This document shows, one piece after another, positions 22,263 to 34,139 of a DNA stretch of 64,000 bases. Location: contig CM062290.1 of the NCBI GenBank assembly GCA_031216915.1, positions 167,915,453 to 167,979,452 on the forward strand. The letters are read 5' to 3'. A program made the position numbers and the translations under genes. The notes below the pieces were generated by a model. That model was not told the DNA's origin. It saw nothing but the letters and a program-made list of their open reading frames with translations, and did no database searches. Source of the stretch: Pictodentalium vernedei. Lineage: Eukaryota > Mollusca > Scaphopoda > Dentaliida > Dentaliidae. Positions within the stretch are counted from its first letter, which is position 1, and each line of letters opens with the position of its first letter.

Positions 22263-23303
22263 ATGAAAAAACTGACAATCCAAGAGAGGGTCTTAATTCC
22301 AATAGAACCCACCAGAATGGAATCAGATAGGAAGGCTTACAATAAGTCCTGAAGACTGAATCATTATTTGTGCTTATGGGCACTTTTCACCAAAAAATTG
22401 ATAACAGTTATTGGATGGAAATTCTGCTCTTTGAAGAAGCTGCTTGCTACCTGAATGTGTTCTAGCTGCTGGTAACTCTCTAACAGTTTATCTTTATCTT
22501 TCTGTATATCAAAAAAATTCAGTCTCAATACAAGCAAAGAGAGCGATCATGAGTCATGAGTCATGAGGTGGTTGTGGGCTGTGGGATTGAAAGTGTGCTT
22601 TGATGATGAAAGCTGTCCTTTTTGCAAGCATTTTGCAGCTGGATGATTTTCAAGTAAATATGTCATATGACAATAACCTGTAATCATTTATTGTTCACAG
22701 AAGTTCTCAAAACACATGTATACAGTCAGGAAACATCCATTGACTCTTATTTTTTGGGAAAATCATGTGGTTGGAAGTAAATCAAAAAGTTACTGAAGTA
22801 TTGCAGAGCTGTCAATCAGTTTTGAGTCAGAGGACCTTATTTAACAGGTTTTCATGTTTTTTGTCTTTATGGTCACTATAATAATTCTCAAAATATTAAG
22901 GAAGCAACCACTGACTCTTATTTTAAGGAAAATCATGTGGCCCAATTTAGTCAAAGTGAATAAAAAAGTTGCTGAAGTTTTGAGGATTTATCAATCAGTT
23001 TCAAGTCAGAGGATCTAATTTAATGGGTCTACGTATTTGTTTGTCATTATGTGCACCGTTTTATTTTTAATAATTGATGTGATCCCACAGAATTAACAGA
23101 AGGAGCAAAATTTTCAAGAATGAAAGTAGTATCTATATTTTGAGGTTGAATGAGATTGATAATATTTCTGCTATGCCACTGTATAATTTCTGCATCATAT
23201 GGTATGGCGGGGAACATTGACCAGTTACAATTATTTCAAGAATAAGTTGTGATTCCTCTTCTACCAAGCTGTCTTTCAATTTTGAGGCAAGGTTTCACCT
23301 GCA
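22263..23303. repeat. spacer with a diverged ~180-bp tandem duplication
   Basis: TTCTCAAAACA...CATTGACTCTTATTTT...AAAATCATGTGG...CAATCAGTTTTGAGTCAGAGGA at 22703-22850 recurs at about 22887-23020 with many differences. No gene is recognised. Confidence 0.55.
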
Positions 23304-23590
23304 ATTTCTTACCAACCTACCTCATAATTGTTTGCAACAGGCTTGCACTACAGTGGAAGTCCCTAACTCAGAAGTATACTCTCTAGTTTTGTTGTTTCCC
23401 AAGCAATTTGGGGAAAGAAAATGTAGTGCAAAAGCACCAAGAAAAAATAAGCCAAAAAACTGGGCCAAGTGCAACCGGTGCACACCCAGTATGGGACATT
23501 CTTCTCTGTACCAATCTACGGCTTCCGGTACCAGTGCATATATTTATAACCAACATGTCATTCTTTTTTCTTCCGCCATCTTCTGCAGAT
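23304..23590. repeat. DIRS A left inverted terminal repeat
   Basis: ATTTCTTACCAACCTACCTC through GCTTGCACTACAGTGGAAGT and CCAAGAAAAAATAAGCC. It is the reverse complement of the right end (about 32790-33076). Confidence 0.85.
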
Positions 23591-24101
23591 GCGTTTGAAT
23601 TTTGCTCTCATCAGTGTTACCTGTCGACTCGATTTTGCAATTGTTCCTGTGCTGTATTATGGATTCGTAAGCTGTAGCTTCACCATTCACATATACAGGA
23701 CTGTTTTTTTGTATATTCTCTCGATTTAATTCGCTATTTATTTTCATGAATGATATATTTTTCTCTCTACCAATTGCATGTGCAATTTTCGCACACCATG
23801 CTGTTCAGTTTTGATTTATATTATCTTTTTGGGTACTGCTGATTTTGGAGTTGTGGGGTGTGGGGGCTGTTGTGGCAGCATCTCTCCCCTCCATTAACGG
23901 TCAAATTTCTGATTGTTTTACCTTTTGGTAGTTGGAGTATGTTTTTGTTTCCGTCAGGCCTTAGTTTCCTGCTGGCGATGTCCTGTTTCTTTTATTTGGG
24001 CTCACATTCCCATCTACTGCTCTCTCACCAGATATGCCTAGGACCGTTCCTTGCAAGCAATGTTTGTTACTCAAGCATGTTGATGACTCTCATGCCTCTT
24101 G

Positions 24102-26497
24102 TTAGCTCACCTGACTGAAAGTCAGGGTGAGCTATTATTATCACTTTTCGTCCGTTGTCCGGCATCCGTCGTCTGTCGTCCAGCATCCGTCGTCCGTCAT
24201 GAAGGTGGTGTTTGGGCCTTTTTCTCCCAAACCACTGGCCGCATATTAATGAAATTTCATGTGATTAGGGGTTATATAAGGGCATTTCGATTTTTTGTCA
24301 AATTAGGTTTCGGCTCATATTGAGTAGAGGGATGGGGCAAAAATGCTCCAATTCTTAAAAAATCTTCTTCTCAAGAACCAGCGATAGCAGAGACTTGATA
24401 TTTAGTATGCAGCTTCCTTTTGAGGTGTAGACTCAAGTTTGTTCAAGAGAAGTTGGAGGGGCTATATTTGACGATGTTAAAGGAGGGGCAAAAATTTTGG
24501 CCCCGCCCCAAATTTCTATTTTCCAAACCGCGAGGCCGATTTGAACCAAATTTTACGTGAGTGCTTATTGGGTCATAAGTACCTGATTTATGCAGAATTT
24601 TTTTTCCCATAGCCCCGTGGGAACCACAGGAGCTAAAAATAGAAAAAAATTAAAACGCCCATATCTCCAAAACTACACGGCACTGAGAATTCTTATTTGT
24701 TGTGAAGCTTCCTTAGGACCAACAGAATGGAATGGTAAAAAAAAATTGCCATCGGTTTTATCATGGGGTAGTTTTTGGGGACTTTGAAAAAGTGCTGAGT
24801 CAGCATTTTTTAACACTGTGGGTAATGGGAAAAACATAAGACTACTTTTCTCCCAAACCACTGCTCCAAAAGCTTTAAAATTTCACATATAACATCTTTG
24901 GAAGATTGTTTCACATGTTTATTGAAATGAATTGCCTGGGTCGATATTTGGGCTCTCTATGGGAGTTTTGGTCAATTTTAAGAGAAAAAAATTTTTGTTT
25001 TTTTTCCCTGAAAATTTGGGGTCCGGGTGGGACTTAGAAAATTTTGAACCAAAATCTGGAAATTTTTTTTTTTGTTTTTTATGCGTTTTGGTCAGTATTA
25101 AGAGAAAAAAACAATTTTTTTTTTACCCTGAAAATTTGGGGTCCGGGTGGGACTCAGATAATTTTGGACCAAAATCCGAAAATTTTTTTTGTTTGTTTTT
25201 TATGTGTTTTGGTCAATTTTAAGAGCAAAATTTTTTTTTTTTTTTTTCCCTGAAAATTTGGGGTCTGGGTTGGACCAAAATCAGGACATTTTTGTTTGTT
25301 TTTTATGCCTTTCTGTCAATTTTAAGACAAAAAAAAAAATTTTTTTTTTTTCCCTGAAAATTTGGGGTCCGGGTGGGACTTAGAAAATTTTGGACCAAAA
25401 TCCAAAAATTTTTTGTTTGTTTGTTTTTTATGCCTTTCTGTCAATTTTAAGACAAAAAAAAAAATTTTTTTTCCCTGAAAATTTGGAAAATTTTGGACCA
25501 AAATCCGAAAAATTTTTTTTTGTTTTTTTATACGTTTTGGTCAATTTTAAGAGAACAAATTTTTTTTTTTTTTTCCCCTGAAAATTTGGGGTCCGGGTGG
25601 GACTTGGAAAATTTTGGACCAAAATCCGGAAAATTTTTTTTTTGTTTTTTATGCGTTTTGGTAAATTTTAAGAGAAGAAAAAAAAAATTTTTTACCCTGA
25701 AAATTTGGGGTCCGGGTGGGACTTAGAAAATTTTGGACCAAAATCCCAAAATTTTTTTTGTTTGTTTTTTATGCGTTTTGGTCAATTTTAAGAGAAAATT
25801 TTTTTTTTTTTTCCCTGAAAATTTGGGGTCTGGGTTGGACCAAAATCAGGAAATTTTTGTTTGTTTGTTTTTTATGCCTTTCTGTCAATTTTAAGACAAA
25901 AAAAAAAAAATTTTTTTCCCTGAAAATTTGGGGTCCGGGTGGGACTTAGAAAATCTTGGACTAAAATCCGAAAAAAATTTTTTTTGTTTTTTATGCGTTT
26001 TGGTAAATTTTCAGAGAAAAAAAATTTTTTTTTTCCCCTGATAATTTGGGGTCCGGGTGGAACTTCGAAAATTTTGGACCAAAATCCATAATTTTTTGTT
26101 TTTTATGCGTTTCTGTCAATTTTAAGACAAAATTTTTCTTTTTTACACCGAAAATTTGGGGTCCGGGTGGGACTTTGAAAATTTTGGACCAAAATCCTGA
26201 AATTTGTTTTATAGTTTTTATGCGTTTTAAGAAGAAGAAAAAAATTTAGGCTGAAAGTATTTTGTTTGGGAAAAAAATCTGTTTTTATGCGTTTATCTCA
26301 ATTTTGGGACGTAAAAGTGCAGGAACTGAAAATAGAAGGAAAATCCTGTGTATTGTGTGGGCACAATCGCTTCATCTAGTTGGTATATGGTTTTCTTAGG
26401 AGGGGCGTATGCAGCTTATTCAAGTCAAGTCCCTGGTTTGATATTTAGACTACCATGTCAGGTGAGCACCCTCAGGCCCCCTGGGGCCTCTTGTTTT
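24102..26497 (+). mobile_element. tandem-core (Helentron/HINE-like) element B, family 1, both ends present
   Basis: The 5' hairpin begins TTAGCTCACCTGACTGAAAGT. GCTCACCTGAC (24105-24115) is answered by the exact subterminal inverted repeat GTCAGGTGAGC (26457-26467). A 3' hairpin, AGGCCCC-CT-GGGGCCT at 26474-26489, precedes CTTG at 26490-26493. The core is a T-rich minisatellite. Copy B of the DIRS element supplies the uninterrupted host sequence (TTCTTGTTCATCCTGTAATGG near 38382), so the insertion lies at a TT with no target duplication. No protein is encoded. Confidence 0.85.
25006..26230. repeat. ~105-122-bp T-rich minisatellite in element B
   Basis: CCCTGAAAATTTGGGGTCCG recurs at 25006, 25126, 25248, 25353, 25577, 25695, 25813, 25918 and 26036. 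Partial units lie between, and poly(T)/poly(A) blocks follow in each unit. The apparent proteins rich in Phe and Lys are artefacts of the repeat. Confidence 0.9.
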
Positions 26498-28439
26498 ATG
26501 TGTAATGGATGTTCAGCTGAAAGGCCCTGTGGGCGTTGTGGGTCTTGGTCTCCCACCTTTTGGGCTTCAGTGAACAGTGTGGCACATGCTCACATTTGTT
26601 GAGCCTGTGGGAAAGTGGAATGCTGTCGTTTGGGGCCTCCGACACGACCCTGTCTGAAGAGAGTTCTACCCCCTTGCAGTCTTTTCTGGCAGTGGATACT
26701 GCTGGAGCTGCTGACATTTCCGGTGAAGAGATGCCTCGTTCCAGGACTGTTGTCCCTTTCCAGTCGACATCTGAGGCTTTCGCTAGGGTTGCGACTCCTC
26801 ATTTGGAGCCAAGCTTGGTTGCTCTTTCCTCTTTTCCACTGGTGTCTACAACTAGCGACTTTGCTACTGCTGCTGCTCCATCGGCTCCATTTCAGCTGGC
26901 CTTGGCTTATCCCTGCTTATTTCTGCTCATTTGGACATGGGATATCGACCTCAACCTTTCCGGGCTTCAACTTAGCGAAGTCGGAAGGGGTTTCCAACCG
27001 GTTCCTTTGCTTTAGATGTCCTATCAAGCAGTTTTTGAATTGAATTCGGATGTCCATGGTGGGGTCACCATGAACTCTGTTGCGCTTCTGCCGTTCATTC
27101 TGTTTAGCGGGACTGGCACATTTTGTGCAGCCTGTACTTTCTGTCCCTCAGAGGTCTGCGACGACTCTCCTGAGTTCCCGCACTTCAAGATCCTTGGGGT
27201 ATTTCATATCCCTATACACATCTGCCTGCAGATGCTTTGTCTGCCACCCATCGATTGGCATCGGGTGTTTTTGAGGATCGTGACCCTTCATTGGTTAAAA
27301 GGATCAGACGTGAAGCCACTTTGCCTGGTCCTTCCCATGTCGGACTGGCATATTTAGGTCGTGAGCTCAGGGAGGCCATCTCCTTGCTCATGCAGGTTGT
27401 TTCCAATAGCCTTCCTGTTGCCTCCAGCAAGGCTACTGGTGGCTTCCAGGTTTCCTCAGCGGCACCGCCTCCTGGGATTGGAAGGCTGCCACTTTCTGAT
27501 CCCCCTGGTGTTCCGACACCATGGGAGGCTTCAGTTGCTATGCCCAAGGTGGACTATGTGTCTTCTGACTTGGGAGTCTCAACTTTGTGTTTGAGTTCCT
27601 TACGGAGGTTAAACTGCCAGACCAGCTGGAGATTTCAGCCAGGCCATCATCATCGGTCACGCCTTCAACCTGTGAAGCAACCTGCTTCTGGGCATCTTTG
27701 ACCATACCAGTCAGTACAATTGGTACAATTGGTCGAGGCTTTTGCAGCATGAGACCCTAAGCGGAGTTCCAAGGCTATGAACACATCGTTCTTCACTTGG
27801 GCTGATACCTTTTTGCTTCCTGTGCACTTTCATTCTTATAATTCTGCCAGTCCGTTGGCCTGCCAGACTTGGATGGTCTTGGATCAGGACTCATTCTTCC
27901 TCGGGCTTTCCAAGCCCAAGCTAGCCGTTATTCCTATGGTGACTTTGGAGTCCCTGTTGGGCTTATCCAGAGAGATTTTGGGCATGCTATCTCTCTCAGA
28001 TCATGTTATCTCTGCCTTAGCTACTTATCTGCCTCCAGATAAGTTTGACGACATAAAGCTCTCTTGCGCGTGCTTTCTAAGGCACTCATGCACATTACTC
28101 ACACACATGCATGTAACATGGCTAATCTAGAATTAGTTTGCCAGGACGCAGTGCTGGACACTAGCAGTTCCCTTCTTGTAGTGCAGTGTGCTGCTCTTCG
28201 ATCCCCTTCTTTGGTGGGTCCGCGTCATTCCAAAGATCAATTGCGGCTTCGCCAGCTTGATCTGCCTTCTGTTGGAGGCCGGGGCCATTCCAAGTGCCCT
28301 TCTGCTTCATCCACCACAAAGCAAGGACTGATCCGCCTGCTTCTGCTTCTTCCTCTTCCTCACGTGTTAAATGTAAGCATCAGCAGAACAGAGGGAGGTC
28401 TCAGGACTCTTTTACTAGCAGAAGAGGTTGTTTCTCCTC

Positions 28440-31400
28440 TCATGGTCCTTGCTGGAGCCCAAAATGAAGGTCCTCACCTCGATTCATCCCAGGTTGGAGG
28501 ACGGATATCAGAGTTTGCAGACTATTGGGCCGTGATGGCATCTGATCTGTGGGTGTTAGATGTTGTTCGGTCTGGTCTGCAAATATCCTTCTGACGGCAC
28601 CCCACTCTGTCACAGGTGCTGCTTCCAACTCAAGTTCTTTCAGACGTTTCACGTCGGGAACTTTTGATCATGGATATAGACTGTCAAATGAGGCTTTCTA
28701 GGTCGTCAAGAACATTCATTCAGTGGCTTTTTATTCCTGCCTGTTCTTGGTGCCGAAGAAGGATGACCGCCTCAGACCAGTTATCGATCTGAGTATCCTG
28801 AACCAGTCTGTCATTGCTCCCAAATTCAGCATGGAGTCTTTCAAGTCTGTTTGCCGCTCAATTCACCAGGGAGACTTCACTTCCAGCATCGATCTGCGAG
28901 ACGCTTACTTTCACATGCCGATTCATCGAACATTGCGAAAGTATCTCTGGTTCGCTTTTTATACGCCAGTTTGAAAAATGGGATGTATTATGTAAATGGT
29001 CTCTGTCCGTCCATCTGTCTGTCCGTCCGTGGACACATTTCGTTTCCGGACGCTAACTTTAATTGTAATGGTTTGAGCTGAGTTAAATTTGGCTTATGGA
29101 TTTAGTACAACAAAATACAGGTTGGGTTCGATTTCTGTCTTTAGCGGCCCATTTTTAGTAGAGTTATGGCCCTTTATGAGAATTTTGCCCAAGTTCTTGT
29201 TTGTACGTAAACATTACAGTATTGTGTCGCCTTCTCCTTCTACATTTTACATGCTATATTGTTCAAACTTTGCACAGATGTTGACCACTAATTCCCAATG
29301 TGCATGTGACAAGAGCAAGTAACTCTCTTCTGTATTTCCAGAGTTATGCCTCCATTTAGAACTTAAAACATTACAGTTTTGTGTCGCCTACTCCTTCAAC
29401 ATTTTACAGGCTATATTGTTCTAACTTTGCACACATGTTGATCACCACAGGCGTATGTTGCCCCACTAGGCGGTGCTCTTGTTGTGGGTGCACACATGTT
29501 GATCAGTAATTGCAGTAATTGCAGTTGTGCATGTGACAAGAGCAGGTAACTCTGTTTTGTATTTCCAGAGTTATGCCCCCTTTTAGTTCTTAAAACATTG
29601 CTGTATTGTGTCGCCTACTCCTTCAACATTTTACATGCAATATTGTTCAAACTTTGCACACATGGTGATCACCAGATGCTGTTGTGCATGTGACAAGAGC
29701 AGGTAACTCCTTTTTGTATTTCCAGAGTTATGCCCCCTTTTAGTACTTAAAACATTACAGTATTGTGTCACCTACTCCTTCAACATTTTACATGCTATAT
29801 TGTTCAAACTTTGCACAGATGGTGATCACCAATTGCCATTGTGCATGTGACAAGAGCAGGTAACTCTGTTTTGTAATTCCAGAGGTATGCCCCCTTTTAG
29901 TACTTAAAACATTACGGTATTGTGTCGACAGTCGCCTACTCCTTCAACATTTTACATGCTATATTGTTCAAACTTTGCACACATGGTGATCACCACAGGC
30001 GTATGTTGCCCCACTAGGCGGTGCTCTTGTTGGGGGTGGGTTTACAGTTCAAGGCCATGCTTTTTGGCCTCAACCTGGCTCCTTGGGCCTTCACCCGACT
30101 GTTGTCGCATATGCTGGCATTCCATCGCACACAGTCCAGGGTGACTACTTCGGCTTATCTAGATGGCATCCTCCAGAGGCACTTCAATGCTACTCGTTTA
30201 GAGTCCAATGTCAACACACTGTTGAATCTGCTTTTGTCGCGGGGGTTCAGAGTCGGACCTGTCCCCTTCTCAGTCATTTTGTCATCTGGGGATGGACTTC
30301 CATACTCATCTGAATACGGTGGTGGTTCCTCAGATGGGAGCAGTGATTCTCTCGGCTTTCTCCCTGATCTGATCCAGTCCACGTCCGCGACAGCCCAGAG
30401 TATTCTCCGGATGCTAGGTCTCTGCAGTTCGGTGACAGATCTCATTCCTTTAGGTCGGCTGCATGTCAGACCTCTCCAACATTCCCTTCTCAGTTGTTGG
30501 AGGCCGAATGTCAAACCTCTGAATCTGGTGCACCAGTTACCAGCATCTCTCAGTCGACACCTTCTTCCCTGGATAAATGTTCAGTGGATTGCCCAGAGAG
30601 CTCCATTGGATTTGCCCACATCCGATCGTGTTCTGACGGCAGATGCCAGTGGTCTCGGATAGGGCATGATGTTGGATCCTGTAGGTCTTTCCATTCATGG
30701 TGTTTGGGAACAGGATCAAGCAGCTCTTCACATCAACCAGAAGGAGCTGCTTCTGAGTTTTCGGAAGTGGATCCCCCACATTTCGAATTGTCAAGTCCTC
30801 CTGTTGTCCGACAATTTCGACAGTCGGAGCTTACATTCGGAACCAGGGCAATACGCACTTGTTTCCTATGTACGAATTGGCCTAGAATCTTCTACTTCTC
30901 GCTCGTGACTCCGGTATGGTGGTTCGCCATATTCCTGGTTGTTTGAATGTCCTAACCGACTCCCAGTCATGACAGGGCAGGATCATTTCCACCAAATGGA
31001 TGCTTCACAGAGTAGTGTTCCAGTCGCTTTGCAATCTCTGGGATCGTCCCCACATTGATCTGTTGGCAACCCTTTGGAACCATCACTTTCTTGTCCCCAT
31101 GTCCAAATCCTTTGGCTTTCATCGTGGACACTGTCACTTGATTGGAATGGACTAGTCGGCTACGCCTTTCCGCTTCTTCTGATTCTGCCTCAGGTTCTAG
31201 CCAAGATATGAACCTGCAGTTGCCGAATCATTCTGATCGCTTCCATTTCGCCTCAGCAGGTCTGGATCAATCAGCTTCGGCCTCTGTTGGCGGCAGTTCT
31301 GGTGCATCTCCCTCTACATCATGACCTCTATCAAGGTGACCCGAGGAGGTTTCATGCCAACCCGACATCATTGTGCCTTCACACATATCTGTTGTCCGGT

Positions 31401-31545
31401 CCTGTCTCCTCTGTAGATGTTTTTCCGAGACAAGCAGTGGATTGCATTTCTTCAAGGTGGCACTCCCCTGGTTTAGACCATGCGGCGAAGTGGGAGGTCT
31501 TCTGTCGATGGTGTGCTGATCACTCTGTTGATTATGCAACCCCTT
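28440..31545 (+). pseudogene. DIRS A RT-RNase H, broken by an insertion
   Basis: It starts in the overlap with ORF1 (GPHLDSSQVGGRISEF). The fingers/palm segment FYSCLFLVPKKDDRLRPVID and SIDLRDAYFHMP (motif A) end at 28959, where an element intervenes. From 30031 the palm continues with FKAMLFGLNLAPWAFTRL and TSAYLDGIL: the second Asp of YLDD is Gly (codons 30156-30167). RNase H blocks follow: VLTADAS, HINQKELL, LLSDNF. An in-frame TGA lies at 28592-28594, matching one in copy B. Several frameshifts are present. Confidence 0.85.
28960..30029 (+). mobile_element. tandem-core element, family 4, inside the DIRS A RT
   Basis: It starts TATACGCCAGTTTG and ends CAGGCGTATG...GGCGGTGCTCTTG, with ATACGCC/GGCGTAT as a short subterminal inverted repeat. 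A GTCCGTCC-rich leader is followed by ~157-165-bp units (CTACTCCTTCAACATTTTAC near 29231, 29388, 29612, 29771 and 29938). In DIRS B the same site reads TTCGCTTTTCTGGGGCGAG without interruption, so no target duplication was made. A 45-bp copy of the 3' terminus lies internally at 29440-29484. Confidence 0.8.
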
Positions 31546-32415
31546 GATTACACAGACTGTGGAGTTTCTGGTCTATCTGTTTGATTCTAAGGGTCTTCAA
31601 CCTGTTACCATCCAAGAGATACAGATCTATGCTTTCAGAGAACTTTTCATATGTGGAAAAGTGTTGTATTGGCACTAATCCATACCTCTCCAAGCTCATT
31701 CAGCACTTTTCTTTGAAAAGGCCTAGAGTTTTGCAGCTGACCCCAAGATGGAATCTTTCTTGGGTGCTGCTTTGCTTGAGGGAGGGTGTTTGAACTGTTA
31801 TCCCAGGTGGATATGCAACTTATCACATACAAGATGGCTTTTATGATGGCTTTTGCCTCTGCCAGGAGAGTTAGCGAGCTTCACATCCTCTCGGTTGATC
31901 CGGCTTTTCTCAGAGGCTTTGCCAACAGTATTACTTTTACCACTGATTACTCCTTTTTAGCCAAGAATCAGATACCAGAAAGATCTCCTCCTCCTATCTG
32001 TATCAGGGCTCTTCCTTCCATTGAGGGTAATCACCTTTTTCTCTGTCTAGTTCATGCCATTCGCATTTACCTCAATTGGATACAGTTTATTAGAAAATGC
32101 AGAAAGTGTTTCTTTCTGTCCCTGGTCGACAAGATCTCTCCTCAATCCATTTCTATGTGGATTTGTCTTGCTATTAGATCTTGCTATTAGAGCATCATAA
32201 TCGCATTAAATATTCAACGGCGAGGTGCATGCATTATCTGCCTCCTGGTCTTATGCTAACTCTGTCAAGTTGTCGGACATTATGCAGGCAGCTTACTGGA
32301 GAAACGCTTCTACTTTCTCCTCCTTTTACCTGCGTCAGTTGCACGAGCAGTCTGAGGACCTTTTTTCTCTTGGACATCTTTCTTTTGCTCAGGCTGTTAT
32401 CAACCCTAGTCATTA
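31546..32415 (+). pseudogene. DIRS A tyrosine recombinase, inactive
   Basis: FASARRVSELH (about 31850-31885) carries the first catalytic Arg. The H-x-x-R box that reads HEVR in copy B reads GEVH here. AYWRNASTFSSFYLRQ with the nucleophilic Tyr follows. A frame change occurs around 31780-31790. Loss of the His and the second Arg should abolish recombination. Confidence 0.8.
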
Positions 32416-32639
32416 GCCTTTTCTTTCAGGACCACTTCAAGCCTTGTGCTTTGTTGCTGTTCTTTCTGTCTGTGTGTCACACATGGCCATACATCCCATC
32501 TCTCATTATCTATATCAATGTTTGTGATGCGATGGCTTTATAGGCCTTGGTAACTCTTCTTCTGTCCATGGTTCCAGCACAGTCGGGCTATGTGGGGGTT
32601 CTTTATGTGATTCCCTTCTCCTGTTGTCTGTTCAGTCTG

Positions 32640-32735
32640 TTGTAAACAGTTGTGAGGAAGTTGATAAGAAATTTAAAATTTATAGTAAATTATACCTATC
32701 GCAGTTGTTTACCTGGAGGCCCTCCCATCTTCTTA
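32640..32735. repeat. DIRS A internal complementary region
   Basis: TTGATAAGAAAT (left part) is complementary to the left edge of the element, and TATACCTATCGCAGTTGTTTAC (right part) to its right edge. This is the template arrangement that lets DIRS elements circularise. Confidence 0.75.
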
Positions 32736-32789
32736 TTCAGGTAAGAATCCTTCCTCTCTGCTAGTCACATAACTCCAATGTTGGCAGAT

Positions 32790-33076
32790 TTCAAATAGAA
32801 TGACATGTTGGTTATATGTCTGTGCACTGGTACCAGAAGCCGTGGATTGGTACAGAAAAGAGTGTCCCCTACTGGGTGTGCGCTGCTCGCCCTCGACCCA
32901 GTTTTTTGGCTTATAATAAAGTTATTTTTTCTTGGGTGCTTTTGCACCACATTTTCTTTCCCAAATTGCTTGGGAAAGAACAAAATTAGAGAGTATACTT
33001 CCGAGTTAGGGACTTCCACTGTAGTGCAAGTCTGTTGTGGTAGGTACAATAAGAAAGGAAATTTACTATAAAATTT
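32790..33076. repeat. DIRS A right inverted terminal repeat
   Basis: Reverse complement of 23304-23590, ending GGTACAATAAGAAAGGAAAT and TTACTATAAAATTT. Confidence 0.85.
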
Positions 33077-33730
33077 CTATTTTAATTTTTTTCATGCCCG
33101 CCATGAATTAACAGTCATTTATCCAAGCCACAAAAGTTTTTCGGCTGAAGCCAAGATAGTTGTCTGCCAAAAGCAACACTAAAAAAGTGACAGCGAGCAG
33201 TCTCCCCATGCCTCCGAGGAGTACAAACCCATACGAAAACTAGTTAGCCATATTATATCTACCAATCGGGGTATAGCTTTAGAACTAGGTCCTCTTAGAC
33301 ATTTGTCATTTATATTGTCTTGTTAGATGATCTGGTTGGAACTGGCACAAGAACTGGATTTAAAATCCAGCAAGATAATTCTGGTCAGAACCATTATCCG
33401 TTGCATTTCTTGCTGTGGTAGACAGAAAGAAATGCATTAATTTTTCAGTATTTGCAGGGAGCATTCTCATTGTTCACAAGCACTAATACTTTCGCTACTT
33501 TCTAAAGATGTAATGCACAGTTTGTACAAAACTCAAATATGACAACTGAGTTTTGAAAGCCTGTAAAAATGTCTTCAATATTTTTTTATATTTCCCAGTC
33601 TCCCCCAATTTTTTATTTGGGGAGTGGGAGAATATAACAGTGGCACTGTCTGTCCATCTGCCTGTCCATTCATCTGTCTGTCTGTAGATGGGGTTGGTTT
33701 CTGCAGTCTAATGAAAATTCTGCTTGGCGA
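33077..33730. other. spacer, no feature recognised
   Basis: Ordinary AT-rich sequence. A short GTCTGTCCATCTGCCTGTCC stretch near 33645 resembles the leader of tandem-core elements, but no ends were found. Confidence 0.4.
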
Positions 33731-33850
33731 CTTATTTATTTATTTATTGAGGTTTAATGACACTTTCAACAGCCAGGGTCATCTTGTGTTGGAAACTTTT
33801 ATGGGTGGAGGAAGCTTGAGTACCCAGAGAGAACCACTGGGCAGTAAATA
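33731..33850 (-). mobile_element. SINE fragment (family 1 tail, minus strand)
   Basis: TTATTTATTTATTGAGGTTT followed by GGGTGGAGGAAGCTTGAGTA and CCCAGAGAGAACCAC matches the 3' part of the SINE at 51107-51482 in the same orientation. The tRNA-like head is absent. Confidence 0.7.
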
Positions 33851-34139
33851 TTCAAATGCAGATGGTCATGTGGAGTGTATAAGGTAGATCTGTCTCACCC
33901 AGGTCACACGTATCTCAATAAATAGGTGGTGGGAGAAAATGTAGTAGGAATCTAGATCTTTGGTAATGTTTTTATTAGTGAATTCAGATAATGAAAACTT
34001 TTCAAATCTTGCATAAAATACTTGGGTCTGACTGAATGCAACTTGCACAAATCTCACATAAAATAATATATATAATCATCATGCCTGAGTATTTTATGCA
34101 AGTTTTGCTTTTATGCATATTTCCAATTGTCTGAATCCA

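Larger units (their letters stand above)
24034..28600 (+). pseudogene. DIRS A ORF1 (gag-like), broken
   Basis: The ATG at 24034 opens MPRTVPCKQCLLLKHVDDSH and the frame is cut at 24101 by an insertion. It resumes at 26498 with CNGCSAERPCGRCGSW, a cysteine-rich N-terminal region shared with copy B. The later part carries LSLSDHVISALATYLPPDKF (about 27990-28050) and THTHACNMANLELVCQDAVL (about 28090-28150), blocks conserved in DIRS ORF1. At least three frame changes are needed to follow it. It would encode the particle or nucleic-acid-binding protein. Confidence 0.75.
23304..33076 (+). mobile_element. DIRS-type YR retroelement, copy A (old, interrupted)
   Basis: The structure matches copy B: inverted terminal repeats (23304-23590 and about 32790-33076), an internal complementary region at about 32640-32735, a gag-like ORF1, RT-RNase H and a tyrosine recombinase. 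Two tandem-core elements interrupt it (24102-26497 and 28960-30029). Without them it measures about 6.3 kb, close to copy B. Many frameshifts and stops show it is older than B, from which it differs substantially. Confidence 0.9.

Noticed and set aside
24932-26249. Series of Phe/Lys-rich small proteins
   Set aside because: They are translations of the T-rich minisatellite and recur once per unit in shifting frames.
23304-33076. DIRS copies A and B as arms of one large tandem or segmental duplication
   Set aside because: Homology stops at the element edges; the flanks at 23.3, 33.1, 37.6 and 44.1 kb do not match each other.
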